In this document: positions 24,818-35,384 of the stretch, piece by piece
Numbering within the stretch: position 1 is the stretch's first letter
Layout: each line of letters opens with the position of its first letter
Origin: JBNARI01 sp049718765
Lineage (GTDB): Bacteria; Bacillota; Sulfobacillia; DUMF01
Reading direction: 5' to 3'
DNA length: 64,000 bases
Assembly (NCBI GenBank): GCA_049718765.1
Contig: JBNARI010000001.1
Location: 62,001-126,000 of the forward strand
Position numbers and translations under genes: made by a program
The notes under the pieces: generated by a model
Database searches by the model: none
What the model was told of the DNA's origin: nothing
Seen by the model: only the letters and a program-made list of their open reading frames with translations

Positions 24818-27659
24818 CATAATCATCAAGGGTGCCAGACAGCACAACCTCAAGAACATTGACGTGGTGATCCCCCGGGGAAAGCTCGTGGTCATAACGG
24901 GCCTCTCGGGGTCGGGCAAGTCCTCGCTGGCCATTGACACCCTGTACGCTGAGGGTCAGCGAAGGTACGTGGAGTCGCTGTCTGCATATGCGCGGCAGTT
25001 CTTGGGGCAAATGGACAAGCCAGATGTGGATTTCGTGGAGGGACTTTCCCCTGCAATTTGTATAGACCAGCGCAGCGGTAGCAAGAACCCCAGGTCCACT
25101 GTGGGCACTGTCACTGAAATCTACGACTACCTGAGACTGTTGTACGCTAGGATCGGACATCCCCACTGTTTCGTGTGTGGTCGCCCAATTTCCAGGATGG
25201 ACGTGGATCAAATGGTGGACAAGATAGAAAGCCTGCCCCCGGGCACCAAGATCATGGTGCTGGCTCCGCTGGTGCGGGGACGCAAGGGGGAACACGAAAA
25301 GGCTTTCGAGGACATAAGGAAAGCAGGGTACCTGCGAGCTCGCGTAGATGGGCAAGTTGTGGAAGTGGACACGCGAAACCCTCTCAGGCTGGACAAGAAC
25401 AAAAAGCACACCATTGAGGCCGTTGTGGACAGGATCCTGCTGAAGGCCGGGGCGCGGTCCCGGCTTTCAGAGGCAGTTGAGGCGGCAACCAGGCTTTCTG
25501 GTGGCCTGGTGGTGGTGGCGCCAGAGGGTGGCGAGGACATCGTGTTCAGCAGCAACCTTGCTTGCCCAGATTGCGGTGTTAGCATGCCGGAACTGTCACC
25601 CAGGATGTTCTCGTTCAACAGTCCCTACGGCGCGTGCCCCGAGTGCGATGGTCTGGGGTTCAGGATGGTCGTGGACGAGGAAAAGGTTTTGCCCGACAAG
25701 AGTAAGTCCATTGCGGAAGGCGCGGTGGTACCTTGGGCAAAGCCCACAACCGACTACTACAACCAGCTTCTTTTAGCGGTGTGCGAGTACTTTGACATAG
25801 ACATCTATAAACCTGTGGCGGAGCTCAGCTCAGAACAGCTCAAGATCATACTTCACGGCTCCGGCGAACACCGCATCCCGTTCAACTTCGTCTCCAGGTA
25901 TGGCAGGTCCAGCAGCTCCTGGGTGAAGTTCGAAGGGGTTGTGGGCGTACTCCAGCGGCACTACGCCGAGTCCACCAGCGACGCGGTGAGGGAGGAAATC
26001 GAAGAGTACATGTCCTCGTTGGAGTGTCCAGCGTGCCACGGGGCTAGGCTCAAGCCCGAGAGCCTGGCCGTGAAAGTGGGCGGGCTTTCCATCAGTGAGC
26101 TGACCGCAATGTCGGTGGCAAGGGCCCGGGAGTTCCTCATGAACCTGCAGCTTGACCCCAAGGAAAGGCTAATTGCACGCCAAATCTTGAGCGAACTCGA
26201 CAAGCGTTTGGGCTTCCTGGTAGACGTTGGCCTGGACTACCTAACCTTGGACAGGAGCGCAGGCACCCTCGCTGGCGGCGAGGCCCAGCGAATCCATCTG
26301 GCAACCCAGATTGGCTCTGGTCTGGTGGGAGTGCTTTACGTGCTGGATGAGCCAAGCGTTGGTCTGCATCAGAGGGACAACCGCAGGTTGCTGGACACCT
26401 TGAAAAGGCTCAGGGACTTGGGTAATACCCTTGTGGTGGTGGAGCACGACGAAGAGACCATCAGGGAGGCCGACTGGGTCATTGACATGGGCCCAGGGGC
26501 TGGGGAGCACGGGGGAAGGATTGTGGCAGTCGGCACGGTGGAGGACATCATGCAGTGCGAGGAATCCATAACTGGTAGCTACCTTGCTGGTCGGCGCAGG
26601 ATTGAGGTGCCATGCACCAGACGGAAACCTGGAGACAAATGGCTGAGGGTGGTGGGTGCTCGGGAGCACAACCTGAAGGACCTGGACGTGTCTATCCCCC
26701 TTGGCCTGTTCGTTTGCATCACGGGGGTATCTGGTTCGGGCAAGAGTACCCTAGTCAACGACATAATTTACCGGAGGCTCGCCAACGACTTGAACGGCGC
26801 CAAGCTTCGCCCAGGGGAGCACGAGGCGATTTACGGTGCGGAACACCTTAAGCGAGTGATTGACATAGACCAATCACCGATTGGCCGGACCCCAAGGTCG
26901 AACCCTGCCACGTACACCGGTACCTTTGACTTGATAAGGCAAGTGTTCGCCCAAACCACTGAGGCCAAGGCCAGGGGTTACCAGCCGGGGAGGTTCAGCT
27001 TCAACGTTCGCGGAGGCAGGTGCGAAGCGTGCCGGGGTGACGGAATCATAAAGATTGAGATGCACTTTCTTCCCGACGTGTACGTGCCCTGTGAGGTGTG
27101 CAAGGGTAAACGATACAACAGGGAAACCCTAGAGGTGAAGTACAAGGGCAAGAACATTGCGGACGTGCTGGAAATGACGGTGGAAGAAGCGCTTGAGTTC
27201 TTTGAGAACATTCCCGGCATCAGGCGAAAGCTTCAAACCCTTTACGACGTGGGCCTTGGTTACATTCGTTTGGGACAGCCTGCCACCCAACTTTCTGGCG
27301 GGGAGGCTCAGCGGGTGAAGCTTGCCACCGAGCTTAGCCACCGGAGCAACGGTGGAACCCTGTACATTCTGGACGAGCCCACAACAGGGCTGCACATGGA
27401 AGACGTGCGCCGCCTACTTGACGTGCTGCAGAGGTTGGTTGACACAGGTAGTACGGTGCTGGTGATCGAGCATAACCTTGACGTGATAAAGTGTGCCGAC
27501 TGGGTGATCGACCTTGGACCGGAAGGCGGCGACGCAGGTGGCAGGGTTGTGGCCTGTGGCACACCCGAAGAGGTGGCCCAGGTTCCCCAGTCCTACACAG
27601 GGCAGTTCCTTGCGGAGGTGCTCAGGCGTGATAGAAATACCGCCGGACTTGCCAGATAG
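24810..27659 (+). CDS. uvrA: Excinuclease ABC subunit A
   Basis: UvrA (949 aa) is the dimeric ABC-type damage sensor. It carries two nucleotide-binding halves, Walker A GLSGSGKSSLA near residue 31 and GVSGSGKSTLV near residue 640, signatures TLAGGEAQR and LSGGEAQRV, and zinc modules CPDC...CPEC and CEAC...CEVC. All catalytic motifs appear intact and the length is normal. It overlaps uvrB by 8 nt and uvrC by 32 nt. Confidence 0.98.
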   Translation: MGDIIIKGARQHNLKNIDVVIPRGKLVVITGLSGSGKSSLAIDTLYAEGQRRYVESLSAYARQFLGQMDKPDVDFVEGLSPAICIDQRSGSKNPRSTVGTVTEIYDYLRLLYARIGHPHCFVCGRPISRMDVDQMVDKIESLPPGTKIMVLAPLVRGRKGEHEKAFEDIRKAGYLRARVDGQVVEVDTRNPLRLDKNKKHTIEAVVDRILLKAGARSRLSEAVEAATRLSGGLVVVAPEGGEDIVFSSNLACPDCGVSMPELSPRMFSFNSPYGACPECDGLGFRMVVDEEKVLPDKSKSIAEGAVVPWAKPTTDYYNQLLLAVCEYFDIDIYKPVAELSSEQLKIILHGSGEHRIPFNFVSRYGRSSSSWVKFEGVVGVLQRHYAESTSDAVREEIEEYMSSLECPACHGARLKPESLAVKVGGLSISELTAMSVARAREFLMNLQLDPKERLIARQILSELDKRLGFLVDVGLDYLTLDRSAGTLAGGEAQRIHLATQIGSGLVGVLYVLDEPSVGLHQRDNRRLLDTLKRLRDLGNTLVVVEHDEETIREADWVIDMGPGAGEHGGRIVAVGTVEDIMQCEESITGSYLAGRRRIEVPCTRRKPGDKWLRVVGAREHNLKDLDVSIPLGLFVCITGVSGSGKSTLVNDIIYRRLANDLNGAKLRPGEHEAIYGAEHLKRVIDIDQSPIGRTPRSNPATYTGTFDLIRQVFAQTTEAKARGYQPGRFSFNVRGGRCEACRGDGIIKIEMHFLPDVYVPCEVCKGKRYNRETLEVKYKGKNIADVLEMTVEEALEFFENIPGIRRKLQTLYDVGLGYIRLGQPATQLSGGEAQRVKLATELSHRSNGGTLYILDEPTTGLHMEDVRRLLDVLQRLVDTGSTVLVIEHNLDVIKCADWVIDLGPEGGDAGGRVVACGTPEEVAQVPQSYTGQFLAEVLRRDRNTAGLAR

Positions 27660-29379
27660 CCCAGGCGTGTACCTGTTTAAGGACGCCTCCGGCAAAGTGA
27701 TATACGTGGGAAAAGCTGTGTCCCTCAAGAACAGGGTGAAACATTACTTCCAGGAAGTCAACTGGGACCAGCCCAAGGTGAGGCAGATTGTGGCCAACGC
27801 GGCTTCCTTGGAGTTCGTAGTGACTGACTCCGAGGTAGAAGCGCTCATCCTAGAGAACAACCTGATTAAGAAGCATCGGCCCAGGTACAACGTGAAGCTG
27901 CGGGACGACAAGAATTACCCTTACGTGCGGGTTACCGTCGAAGAGGAGTGGCCTCGAGTGGTGATTACCAGGAGAATGAAGAAGGATGGTTCCAGGTACT
28001 TTGGCCCTTACACCAGTTCCAGCGCCCTCAGGGACACCCTCAAGCTGCTGCGGCGGCTGTTCCCCTACCGCACCTGTTCAGATAGCGTGATGAAGAACGC
28101 CACAAGGCCTTGCTTGGACTACCACATCAAACGGTGCTTGGGGCCGTGCACGGGCAACGTTTCCAAGGACGAGTACCGGGAAGTGATAGTTCGCCTTATC
28201 AAGTTCCTCGAGGGCAAGTACTCTGAGCTGCGACGGGAGCTGGTTGACAGGATGCGCGAGGCCAGTAGCAAGCTTGAATTCGAAAGGGCTGCCAAGTACC
28301 GGGATTTGATAAAGTCAATAGACGCAGTGCTCCAAAAGCAAAAGGTCTCCTGGGGCAACCTGAAAGACCTAGACGTGGTTGGAATACACAGGGCGGAGCC
28401 AGATGCGTGCGCCGCAATCCTTCAGGTGAGGGAAGGGAAACTGGTCGGTAGGGAGCAGCTGTTCCTCACTGGAGTCGCGGGGGAGAAGGTAGAGGATCTG
28501 GTGGCGGCGCTCTTGAAGTTGTATTACCCCAACGTGCCCTGTGTTCCCCCTGAGATCGTTGTGCCCGCAATGCCACCAGAGCACGAACTGGGCGGGTTGA
28601 GTCAATACATTCCCGCCAAGATCACCACTGCCAGCAGCGGGGTCAAGAAGCAGCTTCTCCAGATGGCGGAAGAAAACGCCAGGCACGGCTTTGAGCAGTC
28701 CCGTCCAAGGCACGAGCGACTCCAATTGGGATTGATGGAGCTTGGGCGACTCCTTGGGCTTGAAGGCGTGCCCCGCAGGTTAGAGGGGTTCGACATATCC
28801 AATATTCAGGGCAAATATGCTGTAGCGTCAATGGTGGTGTTCCTAGACGGGTTGCCTTCGCCCAGCCGCTATCGGAGGTTCAGGATGCTTTCACCAGGTC
28901 CTGACGACTACGCAATGATGTACGAGACCTTACGGCGCAGGCTGGGCAACGGAGACCTGCCGGACCTAATTGTGATTGACGGGGGCCCGGGACAGCTTTC
29001 GGCAGGGCTCAGGGCTCGTGAAGAGCTCGGGTTGGCTGTGCCCATGATTGCGCTGGCCAAGGGCGAGGAACTGGTGTACACCGCCCCTTCCCAACCCCCG
29101 CTCAGGCTGGAACAGGGCAGCCGTGCGCTCCTGTTGCTCCAAAGCATCAGGGACGAAGCCCACAGGTTTGCGGTGAGTTACCACCGGGCGTTGAGGGGGA
29201 AAAGCACCACGGCCTCAGTGCTGGAGGAGATTCCTGGCATTGGCCCCAAACGCCGGGCTGCCCTGCTCAAAAGATTTGGGAGCCTTGAAGGACTGCGCAA
29301 CGCTACCGTCGAAGAACTGCAATTGGTGCCTGGGATCAGCGCGTCTCTGGCAGAAAGGATCAAGGAGTACTTGGGCTAA
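27628..29379 (+). CDS. uvrC: Excinuclease ABC subunit C
   Basis: UvrC (583 aa) makes both incisions in excision repair. It has an N-terminal GIY-YIG nuclease (PGVYLFKD, VIYVGKAVSLKNRVKHYF), a UVR motif (about residues 200-235), a C-terminal RNase H-like nuclease (GFDISNIQGK, VIDGGPGQL) and helix-hairpin-helix motifs (IPGIGPKRRAALLKRFG, VPGISASLAERI). The GTG at 27628 has GGAGGTG 7 nt upstream; the open frame from 27514 lies inside uvrA. Confidence 0.97.
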   Translation: MIEIPPDLPDSPGVYLFKDASGKVIYVGKAVSLKNRVKHYFQEVNWDQPKVRQIVANAASLEFVVTDSEVEALILENNLIKKHRPRYNVKLRDDKNYPYVRVTVEEEWPRVVITRRMKKDGSRYFGPYTSSSALRDTLKLLRRLFPYRTCSDSVMKNATRPCLDYHIKRCLGPCTGNVSKDEYREVIVRLIKFLEGKYSELRRELVDRMREASSKLEFERAAKYRDLIKSIDAVLQKQKVSWGNLKDLDVVGIHRAEPDACAAILQVREGKLVGREQLFLTGVAGEKVEDLVAALLKLYYPNVPCVPPEIVVPAMPPEHELGGLSQYIPAKITTASSGVKKQLLQMAEENARHGFEQSRPRHERLQLGLMELGRLLGLEGVPRRLEGFDISNIQGKYAVASMVVFLDGLPSPSRYRRFRMLSPGPDDYAMMYETLRRRLGNGDLPDLIVIDGGPGQLSAGLRAREELGLAVPMIALAKGEELVYTAPSQPPLRLEQGSRALLLLQSIRDEAHRFAVSYHRALRGKSTTASVLEEIPGIGPKRRAALLKRFGSLEGLRNATVEELQLVPGISASLAERIKEYLG

Positions 29380-29384
29380 AGCAG

Positions 29385-29413
29385 TTGTGGGTTGTAAGAA
29401 ACTGGGTTATATT
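29385..29413 (+). promoter_or_regulatory. Possible promoter ahead of cdaA
   Basis: TTGTGG (29385-29390) and TATATT (29408-29413) are 17 nt apart, three and five matches to the vegetative consensus, in the 91-nt gap between uvrC and cdaA. Confidence 0.38.
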
Positions 29414-29470
29414 GTATTGAGGCCGAATGGAACCGAGGTGGTCGTGGGGTTGCTTGCTGGAGTGCGTTTC

Positions 29471-30262
29471 ATGACGGCGAGGGACTTGGTTATAGCTGCG
29501 GTGGACATAATGCTCATGTCCTACTTGATATACAAGGTGCTCGTCCTCATAAGAGGAACCAGGGCCGTCCAATTGCTCAAAGGCATAATTGTACTGCTCA
29601 TTGCCACCAGCGTATCCCAGTGGCTCAAACTTTATACCATAAACTGGCTCTTGGTCAACTTGCGCAACATGCTGTTTGTTGCCCTTCCAGTGGTGTTCCA
29701 ACCGGAACTGCGCAGGGCGCTTGAGCAGGTGGGGCGCGGTCGGTTCTTTTCGGTACAGTTCCCAGTGATGGGCGAAGAGGACGTAGGCCGTGTCATAGAG
29801 GAACTGGTCAAGGCTGTGATGCGGCTGTCCAGGAACAACATTGGGGGCTTGATCGTCGTAGAGAGGGAAACGGGCCTCAACGATTACATTGAGACGGGCA
29901 TCAGGCTTGAGGCGCTGGTGACTGCGGAAATGATTCAGAACATTTTCGTACCAAATACTCCCCTTCACGATGGTGCCGTGATAATACGAGGAGACCGCAT
30001 AATGGCAGCGGCCTGTTTCTTGCCCCTAACTGAGGCGCCCAATTTGGGGGTCGAGGTTGGCTCCAGGCATAGGGCAGCTCTGGGGATCACCGAACATTCA
30101 GACGCCATTGCGATTGTGGTTTCCGAGGAAACCAGCATGATTTCTCTGGCAAATGGGGGTAAGCTCATCAGGCATCTGGACGAGAAGACCTTGAGGCAAA
30201 TGCTAACGTCGCTGTTGCACGTAAAGGCCACCCCAATGAGGTTGTTCCATCGCGCTGGATGA
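29471..30262 (+). CDS. cdaA: Diadenylate cyclase CdaA
   Basis: A 263-aa membrane diadenylate cyclase that makes c-di-AMP from two ATP. It has three N-terminal membrane segments (about residues 8-75, with YLIYKVLVLIRGTRAVQLLK) and a DisA_N catalytic domain with HDGAVIIRGD and GSRHRAALG, the DGA and RHR active motifs. The ATG at 29471 gives the canonical N-terminus and follows GGAG at 8 nt; the earlier open frame is inside uvrC. The downstream order cdaR-glmM-glmS is the conserved Bacillota arrangement joining c-di-AMP to cell-wall precursor supply. Confidence 0.96.
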   Translation: MTARDLVIAAVDIMLMSYLIYKVLVLIRGTRAVQLLKGIIVLLIATSVSQWLKLYTINWLLVNLRNMLFVALPVVFQPELRRALEQVGRGRFFSVQFPVMGEEDVGRVIEELVKAVMRLSRNNIGGLIVVERETGLNDYIETGIRLEALVTAEMIQNIFVPNTPLHDGAVIIRGDRIMAAACFLPLTEAPNLGVEVGSRHRAALGITEHSDAIAIVVSEETSMISLANGGKLIRHLDEKTLRQMLTSLLHVKATPMRLFHRAG

Positions 30263-30277
30263 AGTGGTGATGCTTTG

Positions 30278-31477
30278 GTGGACAGATGGCTAGGAAAGGA
30301 CTTCGCACTCAAAGTGGTTTCCATAGTCATTGCGGTTGTGTTGTGGCTGCAGGTCACAAACGAGCTCAACCCCGTGGATGTTCGCACATACAGGGGTGTT
30401 GAGGTCAAGTACGTGAACCTGGGCACTGGGCTGGTTGTGACAGAAGCCGCGCCTGGCTCAGTGAACGTCACCTTGAGGGGAGGGCGCAGGGTTCTGGACT
30501 CCTTGAGTGAGTCCAAGCTCACCGCCCAGGTGAGCCTGAGTAGCTTGGGCCCTGGCAAGAACACAGTGCCAATTTCGGTGGTTGCTCCCCAAGGGTGCGA
30601 AGTGGCGGAAGTTAGTCCGCCCGAGTCGGTTGTGACCCTTGAGGCCATTGCCAGCCGCGCGGTAAACGTGGAAGTGAGGATCGTTGGGTCCCCACAAGAG
30701 GATTATGCCGCGGACCCGCCCAGGCCCGCTTCGGCTCAGGTGACGGTACGCGGCCCCGAAAGCAAGGTTGCTATCGTGAGGAAGGCCATGGGCGTTGTGG
30801 ACATTACTGGGCAGACAATCAGCTTCACCCGTGGGGTGAGCTTGAAGGCGGTGGACCAAGAAGGCAAAGAGGTGCCTGGTGTATCCGTGGAGCCCCAGAC
30901 AGTCAACGTGTACGTGCCAATGAAGACTTTGCCGCCTGCCAGGATGGTGCAGGTGAGGGCTCAAGTTGTGGGACAACCTGCCTCAGGCTACAAGGTTTCG
31001 GAAGTCCAGGTGGAGCCGTCAGTTGTTAAGGTGAGGGGGCCTTCTGACCTCATTGGCTCCTTGGAATGGGTAAACACGTTGCCTGTGGACGTCTCGGGGC
31101 GTGCCTCTGACGTCGAAGTGCAGACCCAGGTGTCGCTGCCTTCCTGGGCTACGATGTCAGACAGCCGCACTGTAACGGTTCGGGTGCGCATAGTGGAGGA
31201 CTTAGTTGAAAGGAACTTCAGTTCGGTCCCGGTTAGGCTCAGGAGCCTTTCCTCTGGCTTCCGTTGGCTGATAACCCCCTCGGAAGTGAGCGTCACGGTG
31301 TCTGCCAAGAAGGACTTACTTGGCAAACTGAACACCTATTCCGTGGAAGCGTATGTGGACGCCAGGGGGCTGGGCGAGGGCGAGCACGAAATACCAGTGC
31401 AGGTGGTGCTCCCAGAGAACGTCTCATTGGTTAACGTTTCCCCAGATAAGGTTAAGCTCTCATTGAAGCCAAGGTAG
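30278..31477 (+). CDS. cdaR: CdaR, YbbR-domain regulator of CdaA
   Basis: A 399-aa protein with one N-terminal membrane anchor (about residues 10-27) and an extracytoplasmic beta-rich region of about four YbbR repeats, each containing a V.V.P..V.V.GP-type strand. In Bacillus and Listeria CdaR binds CdaA and tunes c-di-AMP synthesis. The GTG at 30278 lies 6 nt after GGTGAT; an adjacent in-frame TTG at 30275 is possible. Confidence 0.92.
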   Translation: MDRWLGKDFALKVVSIVIAVVLWLQVTNELNPVDVRTYRGVEVKYVNLGTGLVVTEAAPGSVNVTLRGGRRVLDSLSESKLTAQVSLSSLGPGKNTVPISVVAPQGCEVAEVSPPESVVTLEAIASRAVNVEVRIVGSPQEDYAADPPRPASAQVTVRGPESKVAIVRKAMGVVDITGQTISFTRGVSLKAVDQEGKEVPGVSVEPQTVNVYVPMKTLPPARMVQVRAQVVGQPASGYKVSEVQVEPSVVKVRGPSDLIGSLEWVNTLPVDVSGRASDVEVQTQVSLPSWATMSDSRTVTVRVRIVEDLVERNFSSVPVRLRSLSSGFRWLITPSEVSVTVSAKKDLLGKLNTYSVEAYVDARGLGEGEHEIPVQVVLPENVSLVNVSPDKVKLSLKPR

Positions 31478-31492
31478 ACGAGAGGTGGTCTT

Positions 31493-32863
31493 GTGTCTAG
31501 GCTTTTCGGAACAGATGGGGTGAGGGGAATAGCCAACGACGAGCTGACTCCGGAGTTGGCCTACTGCATTGGACGGGCGGGGGCGGCTGTGGCTTCTGGA
31601 CGCGAGCCGGCTTGCTTTCTTGTGGGCAGGGACACACGTGCGTCAGGTGAAATGCTCGAGTGTGCTGTGATTGCAGGCATACTGTCCACCGGCTGTTGGG
31701 TGAGGCGGGTGGGAGTGGTCACTACCCCAGCTTTGTCCTACCTTGTGTCCAAGACCGGGTGCTCTGGAGGGTTTGTGGTTTCTGCTTCCCACAACCCTTT
31801 CCAATATAACGGCATCAAGATTTTGTCCCCCGAGGGATGCAAGTTGCCCGACGAAATGGAGGACAAGATAGAGGCCGCCATGATGAAAATGAGGCTCAAG
31901 GACGACCTGCCCCGGGGCACCCAGTTTGCCGTTGGGCGCCTGCTCGAGGACAATCAGGCCGTTCGGCTGTACGTGCAGCGAGTTGTTGAGGTTTTCGGGG
32001 AGGGTTGCCTTTCAGGCTTGAGGGTGGTGCTGGACTGCGCCCATGGTGCCACCTATCAGATTGCGCCAGAGGTGTTCAGGCTGCTGGGCGCCGAGGTGAC
32101 TGTGATCAACGCTCAGCCAGATGGGTTTAACATAAATCACAACTGTGGCTCCACTGCACCCAAGGGCCTGAGCCAGGCGGTGGTGTCAACCGGCGCACAG
32201 CTGGGCATTGCCTACGATGGTGACGGAGACAGGGCAATTGCCGTGGATGAGCAGGGCAACATAGTTGACGGCGACCAGATTATGGCCATATTTGCGGACT
32301 ACATGGCCCACAACGGCAGCCTGAAGGGGGGTGCAGTGGCAGCTACAGTGCTGTCCAACCTGGGTTTGGAGATCATGCTTGCGCAGCGGGGCATACGCCT
32401 AGTGCGCACTCCTGTGGGGGACAAGCACGTGTTCCAGCGCATGGTGGACTTGGGACTCAACCTTGGGGGAGAGCAGTCGGGGCACATCATCCTCCGGGAT
32501 TTCGCCACAACTGGAGACGGTCTCATAACTTCGGCTTACCTAGCCTGGTTGATGAAGCTGAAAGGTGCCAGCCTTTCAGAGCTTGCTCGTATAATGGAGA
32601 AGGTGCCCCAGGTGGCGCTGAACGTGGTGCTCCAGGACCACGGCCTCCGGCAGAAGGTGCTGAAGCACCCCAAGCTGGAGGAGCTGAAGGCGAAGGCCCA
32701 GGAGCGCCTTGGGGCAGACGGAAGGGTGGTGGTGCGGGGTTCGGGGACCGAACCAGTGATAAGGGTGCTTGTGGAATGTAGGGATGGGAGTTTGGCGGGG
32801 GAGGTGGCAGAGGAGCTAAGGCAGGGTATAAACCAGCTTGCTTCAGAGAGCTTGTCTGACTAA
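31493..32863 (+). CDS. glmM: Phosphoglucosamine mutase GlmM
   Basis: GlmM (456 aa) converts glucosamine-6-phosphate to glucosamine-1-phosphate for UDP-GlcNAc synthesis. Seen: LFGTDGVRGIAN at the N-terminus, the active serine loop SASHNPFQYNGIK, the metal loop YDGDGDR, and the phosphate-binding RGSGTEPVIRV. The GTG follows GAGAGGTGG. It is followed by the glmS ribozyme and glmS, the enzyme that supplies its substrate. Confidence 0.97.
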   Translation: MSRLFGTDGVRGIANDELTPELAYCIGRAGAAVASGREPACFLVGRDTRASGEMLECAVIAGILSTGCWVRRVGVVTTPALSYLVSKTGCSGGFVVSASHNPFQYNGIKILSPEGCKLPDEMEDKIEAAMMKMRLKDDLPRGTQFAVGRLLEDNQAVRLYVQRVVEVFGEGCLSGLRVVLDCAHGATYQIAPEVFRLLGAEVTVINAQPDGFNINHNCGSTAPKGLSQAVVSTGAQLGIAYDGDGDRAIAVDEQGNIVDGDQIMAIFADYMAHNGSLKGGAVAATVLSNLGLEIMLAQRGIRLVRTPVGDKHVFQRMVDLGLNLGGEQSGHIILRDFATTGDGLITSAYLAWLMKLKGASLSELARIMEKVPQVALNVVLQDHGLRQKVLKHPKLEELKAKAQERLGADGRVVVRGSGTEPVIRVLVECRDGSLAGEVAEELRQGINQLASESLSD

Positions 32864-32894
32864 AGACACAGCGGGCCATTCTGGATGTGGATGT

Positions 32895-33030
32895 AGCGCC
32901 TGGACTCCCCTTAGGGAGTTGACGAGGGTGGGGTTTATCGAAAGTTTCGGCGGATGCCCCACGGCCAGGTCACGGCCGTTAGCGGCCTCACAAAAGCCGG
33001 AAGCGATTCCGGTGACAAAAGGGCCAGGTG
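32895..33030 (+). ncRNA. glmS_ribozyme: glmS ribozyme (GlcN6P-activated self-cleaving riboswitch)
   Basis: The 224-nt gap between glmM and glmS contains the conserved glmS ribozyme core: AGCGCC (cleavage predicted between A32895 and G32896), the P1 hairpin ACTCCC-CTTA-GGGAGT, then GTTGACGAGG, GGGGTTTATCG, TTTCGGCGGATGCCCC and a P4-type hairpin CCGGAA-GCGA-TTCCGG with a GNRA tetraloop (32998-33013). The RNA cleaves itself when glucosamine-6-phosphate binds, and the downstream glmS mRNA is then degraded. The cleavage site is only 32 nt after the glmM stop. Confidence 0.97.
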
Positions 33031-33039
33031 ACCTTGGTG

Positions 33040-33060
33040 GCCGCGCTGTCGGTGCGCGGC
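33040..33060 (+). repeat. GC-rich hairpin between the glmS ribozyme and the glmS ribosome site
   Basis: GCCGCGC (33040-33046) pairs with GCGCGGC (33054-33060) around a 7-nt loop, ending 13 nt before the GGAGGG ribosome site (33074-33079). The following TATTCATTT is only mildly T-rich, so this could be a weak terminator or a leader structure that affects decay or initiation. Confidence 0.6.
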
Positions 33061-33087
33061 TATTCATTTCCACGGAGGGATTAACTA

Positions 33088-34908
<1,821 letters not shown>

Positions 34909-34958
34909 GCAATTGTGCACAGGGCCAAGGCTGTGCGAGGATCAAAGTGGTGGGTGCT

Positions 34959-35384
34959 ATGAACGGCCAACTGCTGGGGCTCGGAGTAGACGTGGTGAGC
35001 ATAACCAGGTTCGAGGCAAAGCTGCTAAGGTGGGGAGACCGGCTGCTTGAGAGGCTTTTTTGCGAAGGCGAGGTGCCCAAGTTTAGCGAGTACGGCCACA
35101 GGGGCAGACGTGCTGTAGAGATTTGGGCTGGCAGGTTTGCCATAAAAGAAGCGGTAATGAAATGCTTGGGGCTAGGCTTGGGGTCGGTGCCGTGGAGGGA
35201 CATCAGGACGGTGCGGTTCCCAAGCGGGCAGCCAGGCGTGGAGCTGTGTGGGAAGTGTCTGGACCTTGCGGGCAAGGCCGGAGTGGGACACGTGTGGGTG
35301 AGTTTGAGCCACTCCGACGACGTATGCGTGGCTGTGGCGGTTGCCACTCGCGGGCGTAGTGCAGCGGGAGGTGGGGACAGTTGA
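34959..35384 (+). CDS. acpS: Holo-[acyl-carrier-protein] synthase AcpS
   Basis: A 141-aa phosphopantetheinyl transferase that activates acyl carrier protein. Seen: GLGVDVVSITRFE with the metal Asp, GRFAIKEAVMKCLG, and VSLSHSDDVCVAVAV. The ATG at 34959 gives the standard N-terminus; an in-frame start at 34905 would add about 18 unrelated residues. The family usually has AAKEA where AIKEA is seen here. The stop overlaps the next TTG start. Confidence 0.93.
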   Translation: MNGQLLGLGVDVVSITRFEAKLLRWGDRLLERLFCEGEVPKFSEYGHRGRRAVEIWAGRFAIKEAVMKCLGLGLGSVPWRDIRTVRFPSGQPGVELCGKCLDLAGKAGVGHVWVSLSHSDDVCVAVAVATRGRSAAGGGDS

